A stretch of DNA of 64,000 nucleotides from Bettongia penicillata ogilbyi. Lineage: Eukaryota > Chordata > Mammalia > Diprotodontia > Potoroidae. The notes below the pieces were generated by a model. It did no database searches, was not told the origin of the DNA, and saw only the letters and a list, made by a program, of their open reading frames with translations. The translations under genes were made by a program, and so were the position numbers. Below are positions 32,640 to 44,369 of the stretch, piece by piece; within the stretch, counting starts at the first letter, position 1, and each line of letters starts with the position of its first letter. Location of the stretch: NCBI GenBank assembly GCA_023548195.1, contig JAJHZJ010000121.1:1364220-1428219 (forward strand), read 5' to 3'.

Positions 32640-32935
32640 ATATTAAATGATAGACAAGGTCACCACCATTGATGCTCTGAATCCGAGCCAGTTCAACCAC
32701 ATATAATAACTGTGATTACCGAAGCACAGCCCTGCTGGACTGAGCATGTGGAAGATGTATAACAGCAGGATGTCAAAGCACATCCACTTGAGAAAAAGTG
32801 GGGTGACTGAATGAAGGGCTGGAAAGAAGACACTTCGAAGATACTGGAAGCATGACCTCAAAAGCATATGGCATAGATTGACACTCTTGGAAATCAACAG
32901 CCCATCTGAAAGCACCATGAAGAGAACAGTGCATT
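32640..32935 (+). mobile_element. Non-LTR retrotransposon ORF relic (RTE-like C terminus)
   Basis: Translation of about 32715-32765 gives a stretch resembling EAQLRWTGHV (seen here as TEAQPCWTEHV). After a frame shift and stops, the segment at about 32825-32890 reads like KKxxRRYWKHDLKS. These two blocks occur in this order near the C terminus of RTE-type and related LINE reverse transcriptases. Several stops and at least one frame shift make it a dead relic. The exact clade cannot be fixed by eye. Confidence 0.6.
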
Positions 32936-33024
32936 TTTGAACAATGACATCACACTGGACAGAGTCATATTTTTGTCAGTAACTTGAGGTGTATCAAATA
33001 GTGATCACTGTTGAAAATCCAGAT

Positions 33025-33183
33025 ATGGTAGAAAGGGTGTTGGAAGAGTTCAAGTCCTGACTTAATACTTGTTTATTTTGTGACTTTCAGTCATTTAGCC
33101 TTTCTATGCCTCAGTTTCTTCATCTTTAAAATGCACAATTGACTAGATTATCATTAAGGTCCCTTCTATCTTTAAAAAGTCTT
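33025..33183 (+). mobile_element. MIR3-like CORE-SINE
   Basis: 'agagttcaagtcctgactta', 'tatgcctcagtttcttcatc', 'tttaaaatgcacaattgact' and 'taaggtcccttctatcttta'. Confidence 0.75.
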
Positions 33184-33345
33184 TGATTTTATTATTTATT
33201 CTATTTTCTCTGATTTTATTATTTATTATTTTATTTGGGAGTTTATGTGTGTAAAATGTGAAAAAGACTGTTAAAGTTTATTTTTGGCTTTTCAGCAATA
33301 TTTCTGTACAGAGACAGAAATCATTCTCAGTAATTTCATTATCAG

Positions 33346-33398
33346 ATATAGAAGGGAACACTCTCTCTGATTAAATATAGAAGGCAACACTCTGTCTT
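33346..33398. repeat. 29-bp tandem duplication
   Basis: 'atatagaagggaacactctc' and 'atatagaaggcaacactctg' are 29 bases apart, with few differences. Confidence 0.85.
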
Positions 33399-33399
33399 T

Positions 33400-34235
33400 C
33401 TGTGTTTCTTTGTCTCTCTTTTTGTATATACACATACACCCACATATACCATCAAGCAGAACTGAAAATACAATCTTGAATTTGACTTTGATTAAGGAAT
33501 TTAGAATTAGTTTGCCTTATATGCTAAAGTAGGCAATCTCTTTTCTATAAAGACAGTAGAAACAAACTACTGTCTTAGTTTCTTTCTGAAGTTTCATTTT
33601 TGCAGTTTATGCCTATGGAAGAAAGCTAGAGGAATTTTTTGAAACAGATTAAGAACTCATAAAGAGGTGGTGAAGTTAGAGGGGTAAAGGGCATTTGTTG
33701 ATTAACGTTTAATGCTAGAAAATGTTGTTTTCATGGCACATGGGTTTATTCTTCGTGAATTAGTCAAATAATGTATCCCATCGAAGGCTGAGTGCATGTG
33801 TTAGGCAATAACATGTGCTTGGTCCCACAGTTATGAAGGACAGACTTGCTCTGTCTTCCATTTCTATGCAGTGCATGATTTTAAAACTTTACTTATGGCT
33901 CACAATGCTTGATTTTAGTTCTGTTCTATGATGTGAATTCCAGACCCTTATTTACCATTTTGATAACTTTGTTTTGGATATGATGTGGATGATCTTTGCC
34001 TCTCTTAAGTAGAATCACCCAGAACTGAAGATGAGACTGTTGTCCTGGCTTGGACAAGATAACTGTGGGCATAAAAATGCTTTCGCTTTTTTGTTTTTAA
34101 GCAGTCATATCACTCCTTGTTCCGAGGAAAGATGCTTAAGGTTTTGTCCATAAAGGCTTCGTCTATTTAATAGGTTCATTTAGATTCCCATAAAATTCCT
34201 ATCAGAACTGATGTGAAATAGGAAAGGTATATGTG
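33400..34235. other. Unique sequence, nothing recognised
   Basis: No gene or repeat signature found. Confidence 0.4.
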
Positions 34236-34418
34236 TTTCCCTTTTCTTTTTCCCCGTCTTCTCTCCTCACCTTGTCTCCTCTGCCAACATCCTCTCTGTC
34301 TCCCTCCTTTCCTGCCTTCCCCATCTCTGTCCCTCATGATCTCACTCTTGTTTTTTCTTTTTCCTCTCTTTCTTCATGCTGGACTTCCCCTCCTACCCGC
34401 TTCTCTTTCTCTCTCTCT

Positions 34419-34513
<95 letters not shown>

Positions 34514-34520
34514 GCTCTCG
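34236..34520. repeat. Polypyrimidine tract with long (TC)n
   Basis: About 285 bases of nearly pure C and T. The uninterrupted (TC)n core covers about 34432-34504. Long open frames here (up to 131 codons plus, up to 89 minus) encode only SLSLSL or RERERE and are not genes. Confidence 0.97.
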
Positions 34521-34744
34521 TAGACACACACACAAACACTTGAAGGGACTGGGAATGAAAAGGAGAAAGCAGCATTTTCTATCACAAATGGGTCCCCAGT
34601 TGAGAAATCGAGAAAGATTAAAGTAAGTTAGGACACAAATCACAGATTATATTTGAGAACTAGGTGCCACTTGCCTGAAGAATTTAGAAATATTAATTTG
34701 TTTAAACCTTGGCTTTTGCAAAATGTAAACAATTTAAGGGATAA

Positions 34745-34985
34745 ATATTTATATAGTATATTCTATGTGCTAGACACTACACTAAGTGCTTTTTACGAAT
34801 ACTCTCATTTGATTCTTACGATGACCCCTTAAGGTAGGTGCTATTATTATCCCCTTTTTACCATTGAGGGAACTGAGGCAGAGGTTAAATGACTTGCCCT
34901 GGGTTACCTAGTAAGTATCTGACAGTTCTTTCCGACTCCAGGTCCAATTTCTTGTCTACTGTACCACTAGCAGTCTCAGAATACA
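34745..34985 (-). mobile_element. MIR-like SINE, near full length
   Basis: Antisense: 'tatgtgctagacactacact', 'tgattcttacgatgacccct', 'taaggtaggtgctattatta', 'gggaactgaggcagaggtta', 'gacttgccctgggttaccta'. Confidence 0.85.
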
Positions 34986-35089
34986 AGCCTTGGCAGTTGT
35001 CAACAAACTCAAAAGCTTTAGACAGTTTGACAGTCTGACTATATCTTTAATTCAAGGATTAACCAAAGTTCAGAAGAGGATAACAGCAT

Positions 35090-35300
35090 CGATAAATAGT
35101 AACACCTGACACTTGGACTTTTGTTTCTATTGTCTTGTACAATCCTTACAACACACAATGAAGTAGGTACTACAGGTCTCATTATTCCCGTTTGCACATG
35201 AGGCAGTCTGGGCTCAGAAATTGAATGACATATCCCTGGTCACACAGCTAGGGAATGTCAAAGCCAGATTGTGGGTATCTCTCAAATCCAAGAGCAACTT
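35090..35300 (-). mobile_element. MIR-like SINE
   Basis: Antisense: 'acaatccttacaacacacaa', 'gaagtaggtactacaggtct', 'tatccctggtcacacagcta'. Confidence 0.75.
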
Positions 35301-35384
35301 TTTTTTCTTGATAGCAAACATATTAATCAGGATAGCTAAAGGGTAATGAGTTTTTCATCCACAAGACATGTAGACAATCACGGC

Positions 35385-35645
35385 ATGTTGTTGTTTGGTT
35401 GTTTCAGTAATATCTAACCTTTTTTTATCCCACTTGGGTTTTCTTGGCAAAGATACTGGAGTGGTTGGCCATTCCCTTCTCCAGCTCACTTTTTACAGAT
35501 GAAGAAACTGAGCCAAACAATGCTAAATGATTTGTGCAGGGTCACACAGCTAATAAGAGTCTGAGGCCAGCTTTGAACTGGAGAAGGTGAGTCTTCTGAC
35601 TACAGGCCCAACCAACATTCTATGCACTGAGCCACCTAGCTACCC
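35385..35645 (-). mobile_element. Marsupial tRNA-derived SINE, full length
   Basis: Antisense: 'gggttttcttggcaaagata', 'ctggagtggttggccattcc', 'cagatgaagaaactgagcca', 'gggtcacacagctaataaga', 'gcactgagccacctagctac'. It belongs to the same subfamily as the copies at 44531, 56841 and 58291. Its 3' tail differs from the RTE-type tail at 15052. Confidence 0.88.
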
Positions 35646-35929
35646 TAATTAAGCACCTACATAGACATTAAAGCTTAGAGCACTTTCCTTAAGCTCTGCA
35701 TAGTGTTTGGGAATTGGAAATCCACTTTCACACCTCTTGCTCTACACCTGAGTGGGTTTTGAGCTTTCACAATAACGTATGCAACATGACTTATCCCAAA
35801 ATACAATAATACTTTCAGGGGCCAGAAAGAGGGGAATCTTATGGCAATAAACACATAACATTTATACAAAAAAATAATATTTAAACATGTCCATTGTTGC
35901 ATCCCCTTGTAGAGTTATCTCTAGGCTTA

Positions 35930-36010
35930 AGCAAATGCTTGCTGAAGGTCACACAGCAGAACTGGGATTTGAACCCAGCTTTCCATACTCTGAAGACAGC
36001 ATTCTTTCAT
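35930..36010 (-). mobile_element. MIR-like SINE fragment
   Basis: 'gctgaaggtcacacagcaga' and 'actgggatttgaacccagct' form the antisense core. Confidence 0.65.
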
Positions 36011-36219
36011 TTTGTCCCATTTTGTTATAGTTAATATCAATGCAAAAATCCATAAGTAAGCTGATAGATCTCATATTAATATCTATATACAGAATACAAA
36101 TTTTAGAGAAATATTTCAATTATTCATTCTTTCATACCCAAAATTAACTGATATAAACATTTGTAAAATTATTTTCCCTAATCTTGGTATACTATTCATT
36201 TACCTCCTAAAATTAATCA

Positions 36220-36365
36220 TAAGGTCTGAGGAAGGAACATCCAGTTCAACCCTTTATTTTATATGTGAAGAAAGGGAGGGTCAAAAAGCTTATGACCTAT
36301 AAGATTTGAATCTAGGTTCTTAAACTTCATATCTGGGACTCTTTTCAGTAAACTGTATTCCCTCC
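36220..36365 (-). mobile_element. MIR3-like SINE
   Basis: 'ggaacatccagttcaaccct', 'ttattttatatgtgaagaaa' and 'gggagggtcaaaaagcttat'. Confidence 0.65.
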
Positions 36366-36369
36366 CAAT

Positions 36370-37985
36370 GTTGTCTAATGATTCTTTATAGCATTGAATC
36401 AGAATCAATCACATAGTCTCTCAAGAATCCATATTATAAATAATCTGATGAGCAGTGGAGGGATACATTGAAAGTATAAGGAGTGGTACAAAAGATACCT
36501 TCCCAAAAATGTATACTTGGAGAATGAGGTGGACTGATTATGCATTAAGAATAAGGGATACCAGATATGAATTGGAATCTGTAGAATCTTAAAAAAAACA
36601 TAGGGGGATGGCTTTTAGTGTGATGAGTAGGTCTTCTATGGAGCATTTGTAGATGAACACGTACGATAGCACAGGCTAAGAAGACATTGATAGATGTTGC
36701 TTTTGGTGGGTATAGAGGGGCATAATCACATGGATGGGATCACAAATCTGTGGAAGAATGATAAAATCAGTCAAACTTTTATTTTCTTTTTGTGTTATGA
36801 AAAGGATCCTTATGATTTTTCCATTTGAGATCACAGCCAGGTATTTAGTTCCCTAACAGCCATGAAGGAAGCATTTAAAATTCTAGTGTTATAATTGTAA
36901 TATACAAAGACACTTCCAACATTATACTTCTTTCATTAAATTAAGCCAGTTTGTATGAGGCAAAATAGTTATTTTCAATGTACATGGTGATTTAATCTCT
37001 TCAAATTAGAAATCAGTGACAAAATGTTCATTTGAAACTTGCTTAGAATATCGACAGCCAAGTGAATGTTTCATTTACATAATTTCTCTGTAGTATAGCT
37101 TTGTATCTACATGGATTTAAAAACATGCTTATATAATTCAAAGTATTCTCTTCAAAAATAAAAAAAAATTTCTAAAGGGTCTGGGACCACTTATTTTTGA
37201 CATAGCTAAGGACCTCAGAATTTTGTAACTCATTTCTTTTTACTGGAGGTTAACTTTGTTTTCCAGGAACCAGCAGCCCTTTCTGACGGATGACAATGTT
37301 AAGAATAGCTTCTTACCTAGTCATTGTTTCACTTTTCCTTTATGGTTTCAGGGAGTCATTTTAGCGGTGTTAGCATAAATCTTAACTTTCCTCATGTTCT
37401 CCACAAAAGTTACAGTCTTTTGCAGATGACACGTTAAATTGTTTGGCTGTTGAGATGATTGATGCCATAGGGAGATGCATCTCAGTGTGAGGCATGAACA
37501 GAACCAGATGCACTTCCAAGAAATCAAGATCACACAGGTCCTGTTACTAAGCATATGCCTCTAGGAATTATCAAAGAAGAAAGGCAGAAGGAAATGTGAA
37601 ATAGTATAGTTTTCTCATTGACAGTGTGCAGACAAGCTTAAAAAAAAGAATTCTAGCAAGAACAAAACACATTACACATACCTTCCCATTTTCAAATATA
37701 GTGTTATGTGCTCTAATTGGTGTGTGAGAGACAGTGTAAGCTCAGCAATCTCCTTTTGATAGCTTAAAATTAAGCATCAGTTTAGGGATGAAGTTTCTAG
37801 GTACTCTGCTACAAATCTTTGGCATCTTTTATCTCTTGAACTTGAATCTTAGTTTCCCATATCTTTCACTGTCCTGTGCCTACCTGTACACTGAAGTCAT
37901 CAGGTATCCAAGTGCTCATTTGTTTGGTTTGGAGGAACTGGTTCTGAATTGACTTTCTTCATCTCTTTTACAACAGATTTTGGTT
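36370..37985. other. Unique sequence, nothing recognised
   Basis: No gene or repeat signature found. An open frame at 37348-37554 (-) has no recognisable product. Confidence 0.45.
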
Positions 37986-37989
37986 TCAA

Positions 37990-38056
37990 AGTAGTGTTTA
38001 GCACAGTGCCTGACTCATAAATATAGTATGTGCTTAATAAATGCTTGCTAATTAAT
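37990..38056 (+). mobile_element. L2-like LINE 3' tail
   Basis: 'tgtttagcacagtgcctgac' and 'tatgtgcttaataaatgctt'. Confidence 0.7.
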
Positions 38057-38232
38057 TAGTTTCATGTTCCACTGTTTGCTTATGTTCTGCAATAAGATGG
38101 ACAAGTGCCCTTTGGAATGTTTGAACATGTTGAAACCAACTTTGCCAACTCCTTTTACTTTCCAGTGGTAACCTAGGAGCCATAGTTTTATTTAACTACG
38201 ACTTCATTTTACCCTTTGGTTTTAATCTAATA

Positions 38233-38362
38233 CAGAGGCTGGCAAACTGTGAGGTAAGAATAGTTTTTACACTTTTCTCTGTATTTAATTCAAATTACAT
38301 CTAAAAAAAAGTATAAAAACCATTCCTAGCTCATGATAGGGAGCTGTAATTTACCAACCCCC
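38233..38362. mobile_element. MER5-like hAT-Charlie element, internally deleted
   Basis: The left end 'cagaggctggcaaactgtga' with 'taagaatagtttttacactt' faces the right end 'aaaaaccattcctagctcat' and 'tttaccaacccc'. The two halves are imperfect inverted repeats of each other. At about 130 bases it is a near-palindromic, coding-free element. Confidence 0.6.
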
Positions 38363-38461
38363 CAATCTGGTATATCAGTATCGATGCAGTTCAGTTTTTC
38401 TATTAGTATTCATTGGTCATTGGATAAAGATTTCACGTTTAGAGTACTTAAATTTCAGTAG

Positions 38462-38715
38462 ATTAAAAAAAAATTTAATTAATTTGTGTTTTCAGTTTTC
38501 AACAGTCCTTTCCATTATGTCTTAATTTTTCTCCCACTTCTTCTCCCCTCCCTCCTCAAGAAGACATACAATCTTATATGGGTTCTACACATACATTCTT
38601 ATTAAACACATTTTCACATTAGTCATGTTGTGTAGAAGAATTAAAACAAATCGGAGAAACCATGAGAAAAACCACACCTCAACAAAACATAACACAAGCA
38701 AAAATAGTCATTTGA
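38462..38715 (-). mobile_element. L1 LINE 3' end, antisense
   Basis: 'gttttcagttttcaacagtc', 'cctcctcaagaagacataca', 'atcttatatgggttctacac', 'attcttattaaacacatttt' and 'cacattagtcatgttgtgta' parallel the 3' UTR of the antisense L1 at 17134-17559. It is shorter than that copy and no clear target duplication was found. Confidence 0.85.
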
Positions 38716-38954
38716 GTGAATTTTTATACAGCACATAAAAGCTGTCATTCTTAGCACTCATCTCTTGTCTTCTTTTCTGCAACATCATTATCATCCTTGT
38801 GAAATTGAAGGAGGCCATTTTTTTTGTCTTTCATGGCTGGCTAACACCAAATGATTCATCATCTAGTGGCCAACATTTGGTGATGATCCTCTTGGTATTT
38901 TAATGTAGGTTGGTCTTCATGAAGTAGAATTAGTCTAACACTGAGATTAGCCCC

Positions 38955-39105
38955 ACTTTTCCCATGAGGCCTTTCCTGATCCCTTCCTTTCCCAGTTGCT
39001 CCAAAAGTATTTTGTGTTTATCTTGTTTGTATGCATATTTACATGTTGCTTCTTCTCCCATGCTCTTTGAGAGAAGGGACTAATTAACTTACTGCATTTT
39101 TATCA
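38955..39105 (+). mobile_element. L2-like LINE 3' end
   Basis: 'cccatgaggcctttcctgat', 'cccagttgctccaaaagtat' and 'tgctctttgagagaagggac'. The final tail is missing because a SINE follows directly. Confidence 0.65.
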
Positions 39106-39230
39106 TTAGTAATGGATAGAGAGAGCAGGCCTTACAACCAGGAAGACCTCAGTTTAAGTGTTACCTCTTGACCCATGCTGGCTATGTGACCCTGGGTAAG
39201 TTACTTAACTTCTTTAGTATTCTAAACTTT
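39106..39230 (+). mobile_element. tRNA-SINE fragment
   Basis: 'aatggatagagagagcaggc', 'aaccaggaagacctcagttt' and 'gctatgtgaccctgggtaag' form a SINE head and core. Confidence 0.7.
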
Positions 39231-39239
39231 CTAGGACTA

Positions 39240-40585
39240 TAAGTTGTGTAGAATGTGCTGACACAAGTTGGTAGAATTTTTTGCAAAATCACAGGCCTGT
39301 TACTTAATCCTATCTGTATATTCATATTTATTTATATATGGGCCAATCCTAATTGGCCAGTTATGGGCCTATAGGCAGAAAATGGGAAGAGGTGTCTTTT
39401 TCATCTGTGCAGAGTAGTATTTTAAGATTTCCCTATTCATGAGAAACTAGTGTAAGTTCTCTGAAGATAGCATGCATTTGCTATATTTAATATGCTTTTG
39501 ATGATACTGATTGAAATTTTAACTATCAATCTATACTGGACTTTGCTTTTGTATGCAGGCATCAAATTTATGTGTCCTTGGTTGTATATGTAGGTGAATT
39601 ATTCTGCAAAGATATTTAAGGAAAACTACAATATCCCACTAAAAAGCACTAAAAAAATTTAATGGGCCCTAGCAATAACTTAGACTTCAGGAGAACAAGT
39701 AATTATAGCATACCCCCATATTATCACAGTAAGTTATTTTTTTAAAGGAACACTTTTATGTGATTTGGAACTAAAATAGAGCAGCTCTTAAAACTCAGTT
39801 TTGGCAGGCATCTTCCACTGCAATTTTAAGTAGCTTTTATGAAAGCAAAATCAACTTCTTTCCAAGAGAAAAGGAAACTTCCAGTGCACTAATATAGTAA
39901 GGATAGAGTATGATAAATTAATAACTGCAAGTTTGTTTGGGATATAATAAAAGCAATTCTGTATAACTTTATTATTCAGCTAGAAAAAATATTTTAATTT
40001 AGAGTCTTTGAGAATTTAAAACAGAGATTTTAAAACAATTTGAAACATAATAAATTGCCTGGTGACCAACCATGGGATTTTTTTATTGGGAATATTTGTA
40101 CTAGTTTGCCTGTTGGCATCATTTATTAGAGCTTTGTAATAGATACTATGCATATTGCATAATACATATTGCATGCATTTGGCAGATGGAATAATGGAGG
40201 AGCTGCATTTGGAAAATATATTTTCCTGAAATTTAGTGGGAAGTGAGTAAGTTCTCTTAGTTCTGTTACATGGTCTGATCAGCTCTAGGTTGAAGTAATG
40301 GAAGGTGAGAAGATTCGGGGAAAGGGCAGGGAGGGGAAGATGGCAGAATGGACAGGCATGATGGCTATTGTCAAGTATTTGAGAAGCTATCAGGGGGAAG
40401 AGGGAGAGTCAGGTTTTGGCTCCATGGAAGGAAAAGTTTCCTAACAATTAGAGCTCTCCAAAAGCATAATGAGCTGTTTTAAGATGCAGTTGAGCTCCCT
40501 ATCACCAGTGGTCTTGAATCAGAAACTGAATGACAGCGTGTTAGACTGTCATAGGAGGGATTCCAACTTTGAGATTCTGGGAGTC
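39240..40585. other. Unique AT-rich sequence
   Basis: No gene or repeat recognised. Confidence 0.45.
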
Positions 40586-40589
40586 AAGA

Positions 40590-40705
40590 AATGTAGTTTC
40601 CAATTTGGGCTCCATTTATTATGTGAATGACCTTGGGCAAATTGTTAACTTCTCTGTCTTATTTTCCCTTAACTATAAAAGGGGTTTCTTTTTTGCATAC
40701 TTCAG
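40590..40705 (+). mobile_element. CORE-SINE fragment
   Basis: 'tgtagtttccaatttgggct' and 'gtgaatgaccttgggcaaat' match a CORE-SINE core. Confidence 0.6.
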
Positions 40706-40735
40706 AAAGTTGTTCTGAACATTTCATCCATTTAT

Positions 40736-41755
40736 TTGGGGAGGTGCTTTTAGTAAGAAATTTATTCCTTTCAAAATCATGTTCCATGTTCTAAATGAGA
40801 TTTAAGCCAGAACGCAAAATGTGTAATAATTTACCATGGCCAGCTGGGTACATATTCAGATTCAATCTCAGCATAAATAGCCTTAACATGAATTCTTAAG
40901 AAACTGCTGAGAATTCAGTATCTTAGCTCACTGCTGGGATTAATTTCTTTTCAACAGACTGGCTGTCTAGAGAATACTCATAATGCAGTAAATGAAAACA
41001 TATGTTTATGTTACTGACGGCAATGGGGAAATGGAAATGTAACTGAGGGATATTCAGGAACCACTTCATGGAGAGAAATTGCTGGCTTGGCAACTGCTGG
41101 TGCAGGGAACAAGATACACTTAGTTAAAGTTCCTTTTTATGCCATATTTTTTCTTCAATTTGTTTTTTAAGGTTAGAGTGCATTAAAAGCTCTAAAATGT
41201 GAGAATAATTTTTCATTAAATAACCATTTTATGCAATCAGAAAATTCTGATCTTGAGATTAAAACTTTGGTAGAGGCAGAGTTACTAGTCTTTGCTCTTC
41301 AGGCACTTTTCCTGTCATCTTAGATTAGCAGTAAGGTGCATTGTTTACATAAATAATTGTAAGTTTGATAATTTTGCTTCAAATGCAAAAGAGATTGTGC
41401 TATACTCATTAAATTCACCATAGCATGAGGAGGTCAAAAGATAATGTGACATTGTTCTTTCTAATTGAGTTTGCTTTTATTGGCTAATTATCTTAGAAAA
41501 ACTTACAGTAATAAAAAGGACACTGCTTATATTCAAAGAAAATTGCTGTAAAAAGAGGAATTCTTTCTTCTCTTGTGTATAAGAGTATAGTCTCTTTGGT
41601 TAAATTTTTCCTATTGGCTTAACCACCCCTATATTCAAACCCCTTAAAAGAAATGCTATATTTTTTTTATTACTTGATGAAATTTTTACTAATTTTACTC
41701 CATTGTATCCTAATCATTTGCTCTTCTTCCACCTACCTCATAAAGCTATCCCCCA
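40736..41755. other. Unique AT-rich sequence
   Basis: No gene or repeat recognised. The block at 41130-41560 is listed as a possible conserved non-coding element. Confidence 0.45.
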
Positions 41756-42444
41756 ATTCTATCTTTGGCTCTCTTCCCCCTCCCCCCCAATCTCTTAATC
41801 ATCTCATCTACTCCCAGGACTTTTTCTATCACCTGTAAATAACTCACATTTCTATAGCTCCAGTTCAGCCTTGAGTGCTACATTAACATTTCCAACTGCC
41901 TGCTGGACATTTTAACCTTGATGTTACTTGGTCAACTTAAGTTCTTCATGTCCAAAGGTGAGTTCATCTTTCTTCATTATCTTCCTGGCATCCATATTTC
42001 AATGAATGTTAACAAGTGTTCTCACAATGACTGATCAAAACCTCAGATACTTCCCCCCTTACCCATCCCCAATCCATTCATTGAACAAATTCTTCCAGTT
42101 ACATCTCATAATATCTCTGCCATTGGTTCTCTCCATTTTTCCCTCAGATGTATCATGCTAGTTCAGCCCACATAATTGGACCATCACAATGGACTATAGT
42201 ACTAGTGTTCCAAATTCATCTCATGCCTTTGGTTTGTCTGTGCTCCAATCTATACTACAGATGGTCCATAGAGTATTATTCCCTATGCATATCTTTGATC
42301 ACATAATTCTCTTCCTAAAAAACCTATAGAGGCTCTTCATTATCTAACAAATGAAGTTCAACTACTTAGCCTAATATTCAAGCACTTCCACAATCTGACT
42401 CTAGTCTACCTTTCCATCCTTGCCTCACATTAGCCATCTGTACA

Positions 42445-42695
42445 TAGTATATGTTCCAATGATAGTACTTTATATTTACTGTATATAGAATTTTATTTTA
42501 CAATTCCTAATGATAACCTTGCAAAGTAAGACAAGTATTATAAGCCCCATTTTACAGATGAGAAAACAGAGGCTCATGACAGTTAAATGACTTGCTTATG
42601 GTCACATAACTCATAAAAGACAGAGGTAAAATGTAAAGACAAGTTGTTCCAGTTGCAAATCTTCTACTCTTTCCACTGTGTCACACTGACCTCTC
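42445..42695 (-). mobile_element. MIR-like SINE inside L2
   Basis: Antisense: 'cattttacagatgagaaaac', 'atgacttgcttatggtcaca', 'ttccactgtgtcacactgac'. L2 sequence lies on both sides. Confidence 0.8.
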
Positions 42696-42796
42696 AACAT
42701 CATGCCCATACTGTTTGTTTCCTGTGCCTTGGCATGCCTTTTTTTCTCTCACCTAGCCTCTATCAGCCTCATTTCATCCCTTTTCTCCGTTTCTAC

Positions 42797-42972
42797 AAAA
42801 GGTAGAAGAGTATGACAATAGTACTGCTTTTGACTCTGCTACTTACTTTATTTGAATTTTGGTAAGTTATTTCATTTTTCTGGGTCTCAGTTTCCTCAAC
42901 TGAAATTAAAGGGTTCAAAAAGGTGATCTGTAAGGTCTCTTCTGGTTCTAAAGCTGTCATCCTATGGTACTG
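42797..42972 (+). mobile_element. MIR3-like SINE inside L2
   Basis: 'tctcagtttcctcaactgaa' and 'gtaaggtctcttctggttct' form the MIR3 tail. Confidence 0.75.
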
Positions 42973-43014
42973 TCAATATACCCTTTGGAATATATTGGTT
43001 CTTCAAACCGTCTT

Positions 43015-43275
43015 GAGTCAGTTAAATGAATCAGTGGTTAGAGAACTGTGTCTGGAGTGTGGAAGACCTGAGGTCAAAATGAACTTCAGATAGCTATTAG
43101 TTGTTTGTTCCTGGACAAGTCATTTAACCTCTGTCTGCTTCAATTTCCTCAATTGTAAAATGGGGATAATAATGGTACCTTCTACCCAGGGTTGTTGTGA
43201 GAATCAAATGAGTAAATATTTGTAAAGTCCTTAACATATTGCCTGGCATCATAGTAGGAGTTTAATAAGTGCTTG
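43015..43275 (+). mobile_element. MIR-like SINE inside L2, near full length
   Basis: 'gtggttagagaactgtgtct', 'aatttcctcaattgtaaaat', 'ggggataataatggtacctt', 'gggttgttgtgagaatcaaa' and 'tgcctggcatcatagtagga'. Confidence 0.85.
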
Positions 43276-43525
43276 TGGTTCCTTCTCTCCTTCCTCAGGT
43301 CACTTCTTTTTTTTACAAAGCGTTTCCACAAATTTTCATACTCTTACCATCTTTTGTTTTGTCTTCTATTTTTATTTGTGCTTGTCAGGTTTTCCCTGTT
43401 AAAGAGCAAGCTGCTTAAGGAGAGGGAATCTAAATGGCTTCATATTTATCTTTGAATACTACACAGAGCTCAGTTCTTTGCTCTATTAAGTACAGTCCTT
43501 AATGAATATTTAAATGAGAAGTGAA

Positions 43526-44365
43526 ATTTCCTACTAGAAATGTGTCTTTTTGAGCCTTGTGTTAAAATTTATGATCTTTCTCAAGTTATTTTATGTATAT
43601 GTCAGGTAGAGCTCTTTGGGGAAATGTCTTTTAAGTTAGGGTTTCAAGAAAAGAAGGTAGAGTTATACAGTAGACAGTGTAGCAAGACAATTACTTTGAA
43701 ATGTAGATGGTTTTCTATCATTAGAAATTAATGTAGAAATATTCTCTTAGGTGTATGTCTTGAAAATTTATCATATGTATCCAGTATACTTTTATTAAAT
43801 GACCTAGGGGGAATTCAGTGGTACATATAGGGCATATATCATACTGGCTTAATTTAAAGTAACAGGATAGTATATAACATGGAGATACTGCATTATATTA
43901 TTAATTATCAACTGATTGACTTAGTGACTTTCAAAGTCTTCATCATGAGACCATGTATAGTTCCAGGTGACTAATATTTGTGAAAATGCTATTTCCTTTG
44001 ATTGAAAACTTTCTCAAAAAACCCCAATCCTAATTCAATCATAGTTTCCTCTTAAAAAATTCAAGCTTGTCATGAAAATGGTAATTGACTTTTGCTATGT
44101 ATTTTTAAAGCATGTCATTGTATCATTTGTCACTGGACTTGCTGTATATGTAATTGTGATAATATGGAAGTGGCTATCACTATAGTGTTCTTAGGGCTGC
44201 CAACTATGATATTAATTTGAAGAGGGCTGACGTGGCAAGATGTGCTAATTTATCTTACTAAGAGAGCCATAACCTGTCAAATTAGACATGAAAATTTATC
44301 TATTTTTCCATTTGCTGTCATCTTTCTTTCATATCATGCTGATTTTTCTTTTTTCTCTTGATATA
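43526..44365. other. Unique sequence, nothing recognised
   Basis: No gene or repeat signature found. Confidence 0.4.
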
Positions 44366-44369
44366 TGTG

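Larger units (their letters stand above)
41760..43525 (+). mobile_element. L2-like LINE, about 1.1 kb, split by three SINEs
   Basis: The order of blocks follows the L2 3' coding and UTR region: 'catttccaactgcctgctgg' (about 41889), 'cttcatgtccaaaggtgagt' (about 41943), 'ctctgccattggttctctcc', 'ttcattatctaacaaatgaa' (about 42337), 'gcacttccacaatctgactc' (about 42381), 'tgccttggcatgcctttttt' (about 42725). After the SINE cluster come 'tcctcaggtcacttcttttt' (about 43293) and 'gttaaagagcaagctgctta'. The reading frame is broken throughout. This is the longest L2 copy in the window. Confidence 0.8.

Noticed and set aside
34231..34643. Open frames up to 131 codons on both strands
   Set aside because: They encode only SLSL or RERE repeats from the (TC)n tract.
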